The notes beneath the pieces were generated by a model. The model made no database searches, had not been told where the DNA came from, and saw only the letters and a list, made by a program, of their open reading frames with translations. 64,000 bases of DNA from Pseudomonas paraversuta. GTDB taxonomy: Bacteria; Pseudomonadota; Gammaproteobacteria; Pseudomonadales; Pseudomonadaceae. Position 1 is the stretch's first letter. Every line of letters starts with the position of its first letter. Shown here one piece after another: positions 56,564-64,000 of the stretch. The translations under genes and the position numbers were made by a program. The stretch spans positions 558,001-622,000 of the forward strand of contig NZ_CAJFCL010000001.1 in NCBI RefSeq assembly GCF_904063065.1, read 5' to 3'.

Positions 56564-58057
56564 ATGAAACCATCGCTAGTCCTGAGAATGGGCCAGCAGC
56601 TGACGATGACACCGCAGCTGCAACAGGCCATCCGCCTGCTCCAATTGTCGACCCTGGACCTGCAACAGGAGATCCAGGAGGCTCTGGAATCCAATCCGAT
56701 GCTCGAGCGCCAGGAAGACGGCGACGACTTCGACAATTCAGATCCTTTAGCCGACAACATTGAGCAAAAACCCAACAGCGACATCCAGGAACCTTCCTAT
56801 CAAGAGTCCGCGCCTACTGTGGACAACCTGGAAGAAGGCGACTGGAGCGAACGCATTCCCAATGAGCTACCCGTCGACACAGCCTGGGAAGACGTTTATC
56901 AAACCAGCGCCAGCAGCCTGCCCAGCAACGATGATGACGAATGGGACTTCACCACCCGCACCTCGGCCGGTGAGAGCCTGCAAAGTCACCTGTTGTGGCA
57001 ACTGAACCTGGCACCGATGTCCGACACCGACCGACTGATCGGCGTCACCCTCATCGACTGCATCAACAACCAGGGCTATCTCGACGAAACTCTCGAAGAG
57101 ATCCTTGAGGCGTTCGATCCCGAGCTGGACATTGAACTCGATGAAATCGAAGCCGTTCTGCACCGTATCCAGCAATTCGAACCGGCCGGCATTGGTGCGC
57201 GCAACCTGAGCGAGTGCCTGCTGCTGCAATTGCGCCAGCTGCCGGCCAACACGCCCTGGTTGAACGAAGCCAAGCGCCTGGTAACCGATTACATCGACCT
57301 GCTGGGCGCCCGCGACTACAGCCAGCTCATGCGCCGCATGAAGCTCAAAGAAGACGAACTGCGCCAGGTCATCGAACGGGTACAGAGCCTTAATCCACGT
57401 CCGGGGTCGCAGATCGAATCCGGCGAAGCCGAATACGTCGTGCCTGACGTGATCGTTCGTAAAGACAACGAACGCTGGCTGGTCGAGCTTAACCAGGAGT
57501 CGGTACCGCGCCTGCGGGTCAACCCGCAATACGCAGGATTCGTTCGTTGTGCCGACACCAGCGCCGACAACACCTTCATGCGCAATCAGCTGCAAGAAGC
57601 GCGCTGGTTCATCAAAAGCCTGCAGAGCCGCAACGAAACCCTGATGAAAGTGGCGACCCAGATCGTGGAGCATCAGCGCGGTTTTCTGGAGTATGGCGAC
57701 GAGGCAATGAAACCTTTGGTACTGCATGACATTGCAGAAGCCGTCGGCATGCACGAATCAACCATTTCCCGGGTCACCACCCAGAAATTCATGCATACCC
57801 CGCGGGGCATTTATGAATTGAAGTACTTTTTTTCCAGTCACGTCAGCACCTCCGAAGGGGGTGAATGCTCGTCCACTGCGATACGCGCCATCATCAAAAA
57901 ACTGGTGGCGGCTGAAAATCAGAAAAAGCCGTTGAGTGACAGCAAGATCGCTGGTTTACTGGAGGCACAAGGTATTCAGGTGGCCCGTCGCACCGTCGCC
58001 AAGTACCGCGAGTCCTTAGGGATAGCGCCTTCGAGCGAACGCAAGCGTTTGATGTAA
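56564..58057 (+). CDS. rpoN: RNA polymerase sigma-54 factor
   Basis: 497 residues. Region I is Gln- and Leu-rich ([20 protein letters not shown]), an acidic region II follows (residues about 48-115), and the core-binding and DNA-binding parts end with the RpoN box [10 protein letters not shown] (about 474-483). Sigma-54 serves nitrogen, flagellar and other genes with enhancer-binding activators. It heads the conserved rpoN-hpf-ptsN-rapZ-ptsO cluster. Confidence 0.98.
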   Translation: MKPSLVLRMGQQLTMTPQLQQAIRLLQLSTLDLQQEIQEALESNPMLERQEDGDDFDNSDPLADNIEQKPNSDIQEPSYQESAPTVDNLEEGDWSERIPNELPVDTAWEDVYQTSASSLPSNDDDEWDFTTRTSAGESLQSHLLWQLNLAPMSDTDRLIGVTLIDCINNQGYLDETLEEILEAFDPELDIELDEIEAVLHRIQQFEPAGIGARNLSECLLLQLRQLPANTPWLNEAKRLVTDYIDLLGARDYSQLMRRMKLKEDELRQVIERVQSLNPRPGSQIESGEAEYVVPDVIVRKDNERWLVELNQESVPRLRVNPQYAGFVRCADTSADNTFMRNQLQEARWFIKSLQSRNETLMKVATQIVEHQRGFLEYGDEAMKPLVLHDIAEAVGMHESTISRVTTQKFMHTPRGIYELKYFFSSHVSTSEGGECSSTAIRAIIKKLVAAENQKKPLSDSKIAGLLEAQGIQVARRTVAKYRESLGIAPSSERKRLM

Positions 58058-58133
58058 GCCACGGGCCACAGCGTTTCAGTGGCAGGCTGGTCGGCCTGCC
58101 ACTTTATGCAATGGCAACAGAAGGAGAAACTGC

Positions 58134-58442
58134 ATGCAAGTCAACATCAGTGGACAACATCTGGAAGTCACCCAAGCGCTCCGCGACTCGATCAACGAAA
58201 AATTCGCACGGCTGGAACGTCACTTCGACAAGATCACCAATGTGCAGGTGATTCTCTCTGTTGAAAAACTAAAACAGAAAATCGAGGCCACCCTCAACAT
58301 TCACGGTGGCGAAGTTGTCGCCAATGCCGTCGATCCAGACATGTATGCGGCTATTGACAGCCTCTACGACAAGCTTGATCGCCAACTGAAAAAGCATAAG
58401 GAAAAGACCCAAAGCCTGCTCCAGGGCGCCACGGGTCGTTAA
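58134..58442 (+). CDS. hpf: ribosome hibernation promoting factor, short form
   Basis: 102 residues: MQVNISGQHLEVTQALRDSINEKFARLERHFDKI and DPDMYAAIDSLYDKLDRQLKKHK show the short HPF/S30AE domain, with an AGAAGGAG ribosome binding site. It promotes ribosome dimerisation in stationary phase. It follows rpoN by 76 bp and precedes ptsN by 12 bp. A longer relative with an acidic tail is encoded at 15186. Confidence 0.95.
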   Translation: MQVNISGQHLEVTQALRDSINEKFARLERHFDKITNVQVILSVEKLKQKIEATLNIHGGEVVANAVDPDMYAAIDSLYDKLDRQLKKHKEKTQSLLQGATGR

Positions 58443-58454
58443 TACTCCATAACC

Positions 58455-58916
58455 ATGATTCGACTTGAAAATATCCTGACCCCCGGCCGTTCCTTGGTGA
58501 ACGCGCCGGGCGGCAGTAAAAAGCGCGCACTCGAACAAATTGCCACCCTGATCAGCCGCGAAGTGCCGGGTCTGGAAATGCAAGATGTCTTCGAGAGCCT
58601 TATTGCCCGTGAAAAACTGGGATCCACCGGTTTTGGTAACGGCATCGCCATCCCCCATTGCCGCCTCAAGGGCTGCGAGTCGCCTGTCAGTGCCTTGCTA
58701 CATCTTGACGCTCCCATAGATTTCGACGCCATCGATGGCGCGCCGGTCGACCTGTTGTTCGTTTTGCTGGTGCCAGAAGCTGCTACCGACGCACACCTGG
58801 AACTGCTGCGGCAGATCGCCAGCATGCTCGACCGCAAAGATGTGCGTGAACGATTACGCAGCGCACCCAGTAACGAAGCGCTGTATCAGGTTGTTCTGGA
58901 CGTACAGAACGGTTAA
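58455..58916 (+). CDS. ptsN: nitrogen PTS enzyme IIA
   Basis: 153 residues of the PTS EIIA-2 (fructose/nitrogen) type. The phosphorylated His68 is in [11 protein letters not shown]. It takes phosphate from NPr and, in its dephosphorylated form, affects potassium transport, nitrogen and carbon regulation. Followed by rapZ after 5 bp. Confidence 0.96.
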   Translation: MIRLENILTPGRSLVNAPGGSKKRALEQIATLISREVPGLEMQDVFESLIAREKLGSTGFGNGIAIPHCRLKGCESPVSALLHLDAPIDFDAIDGAPVDLLFVLLVPEAATDAHLELLRQIASMLDRKDVRERLRSAPSNEALYQVVLDVQNG

Positions 58917-58921
58917 TTATC

Positions 58922-59779
58922 ATGCGCCTAGTCATTGTCAGCGGACGCTCCGGCTCCGGTAAAAGCACCGCCCTCGCCGTCCTCGAAGATAACGGTTTCT
59001 ATTGCATCGACAACCTGCCCGCCGGCTTGCTGCCAGAGCTGGCGGAACGTGCACTGATTCATACTGAACTGGCGCAGCCGCTGGTGGCGGTATCGATCGA
59101 TGCGCGAAACCTGCCAAGCCATTTGTCACGCTTTCCGCAATTGCTTGAAGAAGTGCGCAACCGGCATATCCAGTGCGATGTTCTGTACCTCGACGCCGAT
59201 GAAGAAACCTTGCTCAAGCGCTTCTCGGAAACCCGTCGGCGGCATCCACTGAGCAGCGCGAGCCGTTCACTGGCCGAGGCCATTCGTGATGAGAGCCAGT
59301 TGCTCGGGCCCATTGCCGACCTTGCCGACCTGACGATCAACACCACCAATCTGAACCTGTATCAGCTGCGCGACACCATCAAGCTGCGCCTGCTGAACAA
59401 GCCTGAACCCGGCACCGCCTTTCTGGTTGAGTCGTTTGGCTTCAAGCGCGGCATGCCGGTCGATGCCGACCTGGTATTTGACGTGCGTTGCTTGCCCAAC
59501 CCCTACTGGAAGCCCGAACTGCGCGAGCTGTCAGGGCTGGATCAGCCCGTTGCGGATTACCTGGCAGCGCAGCCTGATGTCGAAGAGATGTTCCAGGACA
59601 TCTCCAGCTACCTGCTCAAATGGCTACCCCGCTTCGCCGCCAGCAACCGCGCCTATGTCACCATAGGGATCGGCTGCACTGGCGGTCATCACCGCTCGGT
59701 GTATCTGACCGAGCGACTCGGTAAATGCCTGCAACAAACTCTGAAGAATGTCCAGGTTCGCCACCGCGACCTTACTTGA
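58922..59779 (+). CDS. rapZ: RNase adapter protein RapZ
   Basis: 285 residues. Walker A is GRSGSGKS (8-15), and the C-terminal domain has [18 protein letters not shown]. In E. coli RapZ binds the GlmY and GlmZ small RNAs and presents GlmZ to RNase E; whether similar RNAs exist in this organism is not known. Between ptsN and ptsO. Confidence 0.95.
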   Translation: MRLVIVSGRSGSGKSTALAVLEDNGFYCIDNLPAGLLPELAERALIHTELAQPLVAVSIDARNLPSHLSRFPQLLEEVRNRHIQCDVLYLDADEETLLKRFSETRRRHPLSSASRSLAEAIRDESQLLGPIADLADLTINTTNLNLYQLRDTIKLRLLNKPEPGTAFLVESFGFKRGMPVDADLVFDVRCLPNPYWKPELRELSGLDQPVADYLAAQPDVEEMFQDISSYLLKWLPRFAASNRAYVTIGIGCTGGHHRSVYLTERLGKCLQQTLKNVQVRHRDLT

Positions 59780-59795
59780 AAGGATCAACCCCGCG

Positions 59796-60068
59796 ATGCC
59801 TGCACTGGAAATTGAAATCATCAACAAGCTGGGCTTGCACGCTCGGGCATCCGCCAAGTTCGTAGGCATAGCCGGACAGTTTCCATGCCAGGTAAGAGCA
59901 GGACGTACCGCAGAATCCATGGTCGATGGTAAAAGCATCATGGCCATGATGATGCTGGCCGCTGGCAAGGGCACAAAGATCCACCTCAAGACCGAGGGCG
60001 AACAAGAGCAGGAAGCACTGGATGCACTGGTCAAACTCATCAACAACTACTTTGACGAGGGCGAATAA
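59796..60068 (+). CDS. ptsO: nitrogen PTS phosphocarrier NPr
   Basis: 90 residues from the ATG at 59796, 16 bp after the rapZ stop. HPr-like, with the phosphorylated His15 in NKLGLHARASAKF and the helix VDGKSIMAMMMLAAGKGT; the usual Ser46 region is SI MAM-like. It passes phosphate from PtsP to PtsN. Last gene of the cluster; a short hairpin (GGAGCG/CGCTCC, 60078-60097) follows. Confidence 0.95.
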   Translation: MPALEIEIINKLGLHARASAKFVGIAGQFPCQVRAGRTAESMVDGKSIMAMMMLAAGKGTKIHLKTEGEQEQEALDALVKLINNYFDEGE

Positions 60069-60115
60069 CCAATTGCAGGAGCGCCGCTAGACGCTCCCCC
60101 GGCAGTTTGCAGCGT

Positions 60116-61009
60116 TTACCCCAACGCCGTGTCCATCACCATCATCAAGCAGAACCCGACGCATAACCCCAGGCTTGCAAGCTTCTCGTGACCATTGCGC
60201 CGCGACTCGGGGATCACTTCTTGCGTCACCACCAGCAACATGGCCCCGGCTGCCAGCGCCAGGCCCAGTGGCAACAACACCTCGGCCAAATTCACCAGCC
60301 AGGCACAGAGCAGCGCAAATACCGGTTCGACCAGACCGGAAGCGGCGCCAATCAGGAATGCCTTGACCCGCGACATCCCGGCACCCGCCAACACTAATGC
60401 GATCACCAGACCTTCCGGTACATCCTGCAGGGCGATGCCCATCGCCAGGCTATCGGCATCCGGCATGCCTCCCCCTGCCGACACCCCGACCGCCATTCCT
60501 TCAGGAATGTTGTGCGCCACAATCGCAATGACAAACAACCAGATACGTGGCGCAATCAGCGGCTCGCCAGGCCGGTTGAGGAACATCTCCGGCCCCGCTC
60601 CGCTGACCTTGCGATCGAGCAAAAACAGACAGAACGCTCCCAGCAGGATGCCCGCACTGACCAGCCCGCTCGACGCCCATGATGACAACCCCAGGCTTTG
60701 GGCCGACGCAATGCCGGGCACAACCAGCGAGAAAGCCGTGGCTGCCAGCATCACCCCGGCCCCGAAGCCCAACAAGGTATCGCTCACCGCCACCGGCATT
60801 TTGCGGATGACCAGTACCGGTACTGCGCCTAAAGCGGTGCCCAGCGCGCAGAGCGATCCGCCCTGCAACGCCCGCAACATTCTTGGCTCAAGGTCCAGCC
60901 AGAGCAGTCCCTTGGCCACCAACAAGGCCGTGCCCGCCAACAGCAAGAGCATGCCGAGGGCATAACGGAACATCCGCACCCCGCCGACTGCCAATATTTG
61001 CGTGCCCAT
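60116..61009 (-). CDS. ZIP-family metal transporter
   Basis: 297 residues with eight or so hydrophobic helices and the ZIP metal-site motifs HNIPEGMAVGVSAGG and QDVPEGLVIALVLAG (Gln-Asp in place of the second His). It should import a divalent metal such as zinc, iron or manganese. An alternative ATG at residue 13 is possible. It starts 27 bp after the sodA stop on the same strand, so it may be read from the Fur-controlled fagA promoter. Confidence 0.88.
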   Translation of the reverse strand: MGTQILAVGGVRMFRYALGMLLLLAGTALLVAKGLLWLDLEPRMLRALQGGSLCALGTALGAVPVLVIRKMPVAVSDTLLGFGAGVMLAATAFSLVVPGIASAQSLGLSSWASSGLVSAGILLGAFCLFLLDRKVSGAGPEMFLNRPGEPLIAPRIWLFVIAIVAHNIPEGMAVGVSAGGGMPDADSLAMGIALQDVPEGLVIALVLAGAGMSRVKAFLIGAASGLVEPVFALLCAWLVNLAEVLLPLGLALAAGAMLLVVTQEVIPESRRNGHEKLASLGLCVGFCLMMVMDTALG

Positions 61010-61036
61010 AATCGGCCCGAATCCTTTTAAGTAGGC

Positions 61037-61648
61037 TCAGGCAATCGCTGCTTGATACCGGCGCGCCACTTCTGGCCAATTGATCACGTTGTAAAACGCA
61101 TTGATGTATTCCGGACGGCGATTCTGATAGCGCAGGTAGTAAGCGTGCTCCCATACGTCGAGCCCCAGAATCGGGGTGTTGCCATTCATCAGCGGGCTGT
61201 CCTGGTTGCCGCTGCTTTCCACCACCAGGGTCTTTTGCGGGGTCACGGTCAACCATGCCCAACCGCTGCCAAAACGGGTCAGGGCGGCCTTGGTGAAGTT
61301 CTCCTTGAACAGTTCCAGGCCACCCAGTTGCTGATCAATCGCCTTGGCCAGCGCACCGTCCGGATTACCGCCGCCCTGCGGGCTCATGACTTGCCAGAAC
61401 AGCGAGTGATTGGCATGTCCGCCACCCTGGTTGATGACTGCGGCCCGCAGCTTTTCCGGCAGTTGCTGAACTCCGGCGAGCAATTTTTCAACCGGCCACT
61501 GCGCCCATTCAGTCCCTTCCACTGCGGCATTCAGGTTGTTGATATAGGTCTGGTGATGCTTGGTGTAGTGAATCTCCATGGTTTGCGCATCGATATGCGG
61601 CTCAAGTGCGTCGTAGGCATAAGGCAAGGCAGGCAAGGTAAAAGTCAT
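61037..61648 (-). CDS. sodA: manganese superoxide dismutase
   Basis: 203 residues. The Mn/Fe-SOD motif [22 protein letters not shown] has the Asp and His metal ligands, with another His in [10 protein letters not shown]. Mn form is indicated by the fagA-fumC-orfX-sodA operon, in which the iron-free Mn enzyme replaces the Fe enzyme (SodB) when iron is short. Starts 1 bp after the orfX stop. Confidence 0.95.
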   Translation of the reverse strand: MTFTLPALPYAYDALEPHIDAQTMEIHYTKHHQTYINNLNAAVEGTEWAQWPVEKLLAGVQQLPEKLRAAVINQGGGHANHSLFWQVMSPQGGGNPDGALAKAIDQQLGGLELFKENFTKAALTRFGSGWAWLTVTPQKTLVVESSGNQDSPLMNGNTPILGLDVWEHAYYLRYQNRRPEYINAFYNVINWPEVARRYQAAIA

Positions 61649-61649
61649 A

Positions 61650-62099
61650 TCAATGTGCTCCTGGATGATGGCCGCTGACTGTTGAAAACCCGTGACCGGA
61701 CTGCGCCACGGGTCTTTTGAGCAACAGATTGGAACGCGGGTATTCGCCGTGATCGCTGATGAAGTTCAAAAGCTCGACATAGGTTTTGCTGCTCTGACGC
61801 AGCGCTGCTTCTCGCAATGCCGGCCCCAGACGCGGGTTCTGCATGGTTTGCAACAAGCGCTGGTGAATGGCGCAGAGGTACTCGACGCTCTCCTCTGGCT
61901 GATTGAGGCGCAGATGCAGATCTGCCAGGTTGTGGTGCGAAATAACGCAGGCCGCCACCGCCTCATCGGCATCACTCCAGCGCTCGAGCAGGACCTGGGC
62001 CAGCGCAAGCGCTTGCAGATAATGCTCGCGGGCATCGACCAGCTCGCCCTCAGCGAAACAGCGATTGGCTCTTTCGATCGTGCGTTTCCAGTGCTCCAT
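61650..62099 (-). CDS. OrfX of the fagA-fumC-sodA operon
   Basis: 149 residues, mainly helical with a TPR-like pattern ([50 protein letters not shown]). It is the conserved unnamed gene between fumC and sodA in P. aeruginosa. Function unknown. An excellent GGAGG ribosome binding site precedes the ATG; it follows fumC by 20 bp. Confidence 0.9.
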   Translation of the reverse strand: MEHWKRTIERANRCFAEGELVDAREHYLQALALAQVLLERWSDADEAVAACVISHHNLADLHLRLNQPEESVEYLCAIHQRLLQTMQNPRLGPALREAALRQSSKTYVELLNFISDHGEYPRSNLLLKRPVAQSGHGFSTVSGHHPGAH

Positions 62100-62119
62100 G
62101 TGAACCTCCAGGCGAGGGG

Positions 62120-63496
62120 TTAAACGCCGCCGGCTGTCAGCTTCTCGGGATCGAGCAAGACTTCAAGCTGGCTGCGTGGCAGATCTGTGTATTCAAGGGC
62201 AACGTCTATCACCGGGCGCCCCTGTTGATAGGCGGTCTTGGCTATTTCAGCGGCCTTTTGATAGCCAATGATCGGATTCAGCGCCGTCACCAGAATCGGG
62301 TTGCGCGACAGCGCTTCCTTTAGCTTGGCGTCGTTAACCTTGAAGCTGGCGATCGCCTTGTCCGCCAGCAAACGGCTGGAATTGGCCAGCAGTTCGATGC
62401 TGCCCAGCAGGTTGCGGGCAATCACCGGCAACATCACATTCAGTTCGAAATTGCCGGACTGACCGGCGATGGTGATCACCGTGTCATTGCCGATCACTTG
62501 GGCCGCAACCATGGCCGTGGCTTCAGGAATCACCGGGTTGACCTTGCCCGGCATGATCGAAGAGCCCGGCTGCAAGGCTTCAAGCTCGATCTCGCCCAGG
62601 CCGGCCAGCGGGCCGGAGTTCATCCAGCGCAGGTCGTTGGCGATTTTCATCAGCGATACGGCCGTAGCCTTGAGCTGGCCCGAGACGGATACGGCGGTAT
62701 CCTGCGAACCGATCAGGGCGAACAGGTCTTTACCCGGCGTGAACTGCACATGGGTCAGTGCGCTGAGCTGCTGACTGAACAGCCCGGCGAATTGCGCATG
62801 CGCGTTGACCCCGGTGCCCACAGCAGTGCCACCCTGTGCCAGCGATTGCAGGGCCGGCTGCAGGTCGTGCAAGTGCCCGATATTGGCCCGCAGCTGCTGC
62901 GCCCAGCCATTGAGAACCTGGCTCATGCGCACCGGCATGGCGTCCATCAGGTGCGTGCGGCCGGTTTTGACGTAAACGTGAACCTGTTCAGCCTTATGCT
63001 CAATCACCTGCACCAGATGGGACAGCGCCGGCAGCAGCTCCTCATGCAGGCCCAGCGCGGCGCTGACGTGAATGGTGGTGGGGATGATGTCGTTGCTGCT
63101 TTGCCCGCAGTTGACGTGATCATTGGCATTGACCGCCTCTCCCAGTACCCGGGAGGCCAGCGTGGCAATCACTTCGTTGGCATTCATGTTGGAGCTGGTG
63201 CCCGAGCCGGTCTGGAAAATATCCACCGGGAAGTGCTCCATGAAATCGCCGGCCAAAAGAATCTGCGTGGCCTCGACTATGGCGCTGCCCTGCGCTTCGC
63301 TGATCTGCTTGAGTTCTACGTTGGCCTTGGCCGCGGCAGCCTTGGCCAGGATCAGTGCGCGAATGAATTGCGCGGGCATGCGCTGATGACTGATCGGGAA
63401 GTTATTCACCGCACGCTGGGTTTGGGCGCCATACAGCGCAGCCTCAGGCACGTGCAATTCACCCATGCTGTCACGTTCGATACGGGTATTACTCAT
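62120..63496 (-). CDS. fumC: class II fumarase
   Basis: 458 residues: the signature GSSIMPGKVNP, SSNDIIPTTIHV and TGTGTSSNMNANEV-like segments are present. The class II enzyme has no iron-sulfur cluster, so it replaces class I fumarase when iron is limited, which matches its place in a Fur-regulated operon. Overlaps fagA by 8 bases. Confidence 0.97.
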   Translation of the reverse strand: MSNTRIERDSMGELHVPEAALYGAQTQRAVNNFPISHQRMPAQFIRALILAKAAAAKANVELKQISEAQGSAIVEATQILLAGDFMEHFPVDIFQTGSGTSSNMNANEVIATLASRVLGEAVNANDHVNCGQSSNDIIPTTIHVSAALGLHEELLPALSHLVQVIEHKAEQVHVYVKTGRTHLMDAMPVRMSQVLNGWAQQLRANIGHLHDLQPALQSLAQGGTAVGTGVNAHAQFAGLFSQQLSALTHVQFTPGKDLFALIGSQDTAVSVSGQLKATAVSLMKIANDLRWMNSGPLAGLGEIELEALQPGSSIMPGKVNPVIPEATAMVAAQVIGNDTVITIAGQSGNFELNVMLPVIARNLLGSIELLANSSRLLADKAIASFKVNDAKLKEALSRNPILVTALNPIIGYQKAAEIAKTAYQQGRPVIDVALEYTDLPRSQLEVLLDPEKLTAGGV

Positions 63497-63884
63497 CGGG
63501 AAATCCTTGCAGCAGTTCTGTTAGAGAAATGGAGGGCTCGAGCTCGCAGGTTGCCAATCGCCAGGCAAAGCTTTGCCAGTGCTTGAGGCGGCAGGCACAC
63601 AGGGCTTGAGTTTCGATATCGCGCAGCGGACGCCAGGCGTGGTCCAGACACAGGGTGCGCCACTGCCAGGGCAGCGCAGTGTCGCTTGCGGTGTCCAGCA
63701 GCAGCCGGAAGCTGGTCACGGCAATCGTCCAGGGCGACGTTGACGTGCAGCAGGCCAGATAGCGGCCCTCGGCCAGGTAGTGCTCAATCAGGCGCGGTTC
63801 ATCAGGCGCCAGCCCGCAACGGATCTGGCGGCTCATCCAGCGCCAGCTTTCCAGATAAGGCCCTTCATGCAAGGCAGAACTCAT
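63489..63884 (-). CDS. fagA: FagA-like small protein of the Fur-associated operon
   Basis: 131 residues, no recognisable catalytic motif, rich in Trp and Cys (CCTSTSPWTIAVTSF, ALCACRLKHWQSFAW). Position as the first gene before fumC-orfX-sodA and behind a Fur box corresponds to fagA of P. aeruginosa. The ATG at 63884 is 16 bases from the Fur box, so the leader is short and the ribosome binding site is weak. Function unknown. Confidence 0.82.
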   Translation of the reverse strand: MSSALHEGPYLESWRWMSRQIRCGLAPDEPRLIEHYLAEGRYLACCTSTSPWTIAVTSFRLLLDTASDTALPWQWRTLCLDHAWRPLRDIETQALCACRLKHWQSFAWRLATCELEPSISLTELLQGFPDE

Positions 63885-63899
63885 GACCCAGGCTCACTC

Positions 63900-63942
63900 G
63901 ATAATGAGATTCATTATTAAGCGATATTGATTATCAACACAA
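63900..63942 (-). promoter_or_regulatory. Fur-controlled promoter of fagA-fumC-orfX-sodA
   Basis: On the minus strand: -35 TTGTGT (63937-63942), a 17-base spacer and -10 TAATAA (63914-63919). The Fur box at 63900-63918 matches 16 of 19 positions of GATAATGATAATCATTATC and covers the -10 and the start site. A second, weaker AT-rich half site lies at 63923-63937. Confidence 0.85.
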
Positions 63943-64000
63943 GCCTGCTAAAGGCTGTGCCGCGCAATCTTGTGCAGACACAAAAAAGGCGTATCCCCCC

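Overview
The window is a chromosomal segment of a Pseudomonas, most likely of the P. fluorescens/P. putida/P. fragi side of the genus. The evidence is the gene order from cysD-cysNC through algW, hisC-hisD-hisG, murA, the mla genes, kdsD-kdsC-lptCAB, rpoN-hpf-ptsN-rapZ-ptsO to sodA-orfX-fumC-fagA, which is a classic Pseudomonas arrangement, together with REP palindromes of the kind typical of fluorescent pseudomonads, a short LOV photoreceptor and an hmg gene cluster. Coding density is high and no rRNA, tRNA, phage, insertion sequence or CRISPR array was seen.

Layout. 1-16.7 kb is the more variable part: the end of an MFS transporter, an AaeAB-like tripartite efflux operon with a divergent LysR regulator, a hydroxyacid reductase, an EamA exporter with a divergent AraC regulator, and a siderophore uptake and signalling unit (ECF sigma, FecR-type anti-sigma, TonB receptor) under a well-formed Fur-box promoter. 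Next come a ribosome-associated HPF-like gene, psiE and SOS-controlled yebG. 16.8-25.6 kb holds a quinone reductase with a MerR regulator, a leucine-dehydrogenase-like enzyme, the homogentisate pathway (hmgA-fahA-maiA with a divergent IclR regulator and a palindromic operator) and lrgAB with a divergent LysR regulator.

25.6-31.5 kb is the most interesting part: a flavodoxin, a short LOV blue-light protein, an unrecognised protein, a LitR/CarH-like MerR regulator, a small ABM-type membrane protein and the tetrahydromonapterin genes folM-folE-folX, followed by two small conserved genes. This looks like a light-responsive locus tied to reduced-pterin supply, and tetrahydromonapterin is also the cofactor that feeds phenylalanine into the homogentisate pathway encoded 7 kb away.

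31.6-42.4 kb has a sulfur and redox theme (trxB, cysZ, glutathione peroxidase, cysNC-cysD) interspersed with a GT4 glycosyltransferase, slyD, pta and a PlsC-type acyltransferase. 42.6-60.1 kb is the conserved envelope and regulation core: Nif3, AlgW protease, histidine biosynthesis, MurA, IbaG, Mla lipid transport, Kdo synthesis, Lpt lipopolysaccharide export, sigma-54 and nitrogen PTS. 60.1-64 kb is the iron-sparing fagA-fumC-orfX-sodA operon with a ZIP metal transporter 27 bp downstream; its promoter carries a Fur box overlapping the -10 element.

Promoter, operator and terminator calls were made by eye. Where a database search or alignment would settle a point, this is said.
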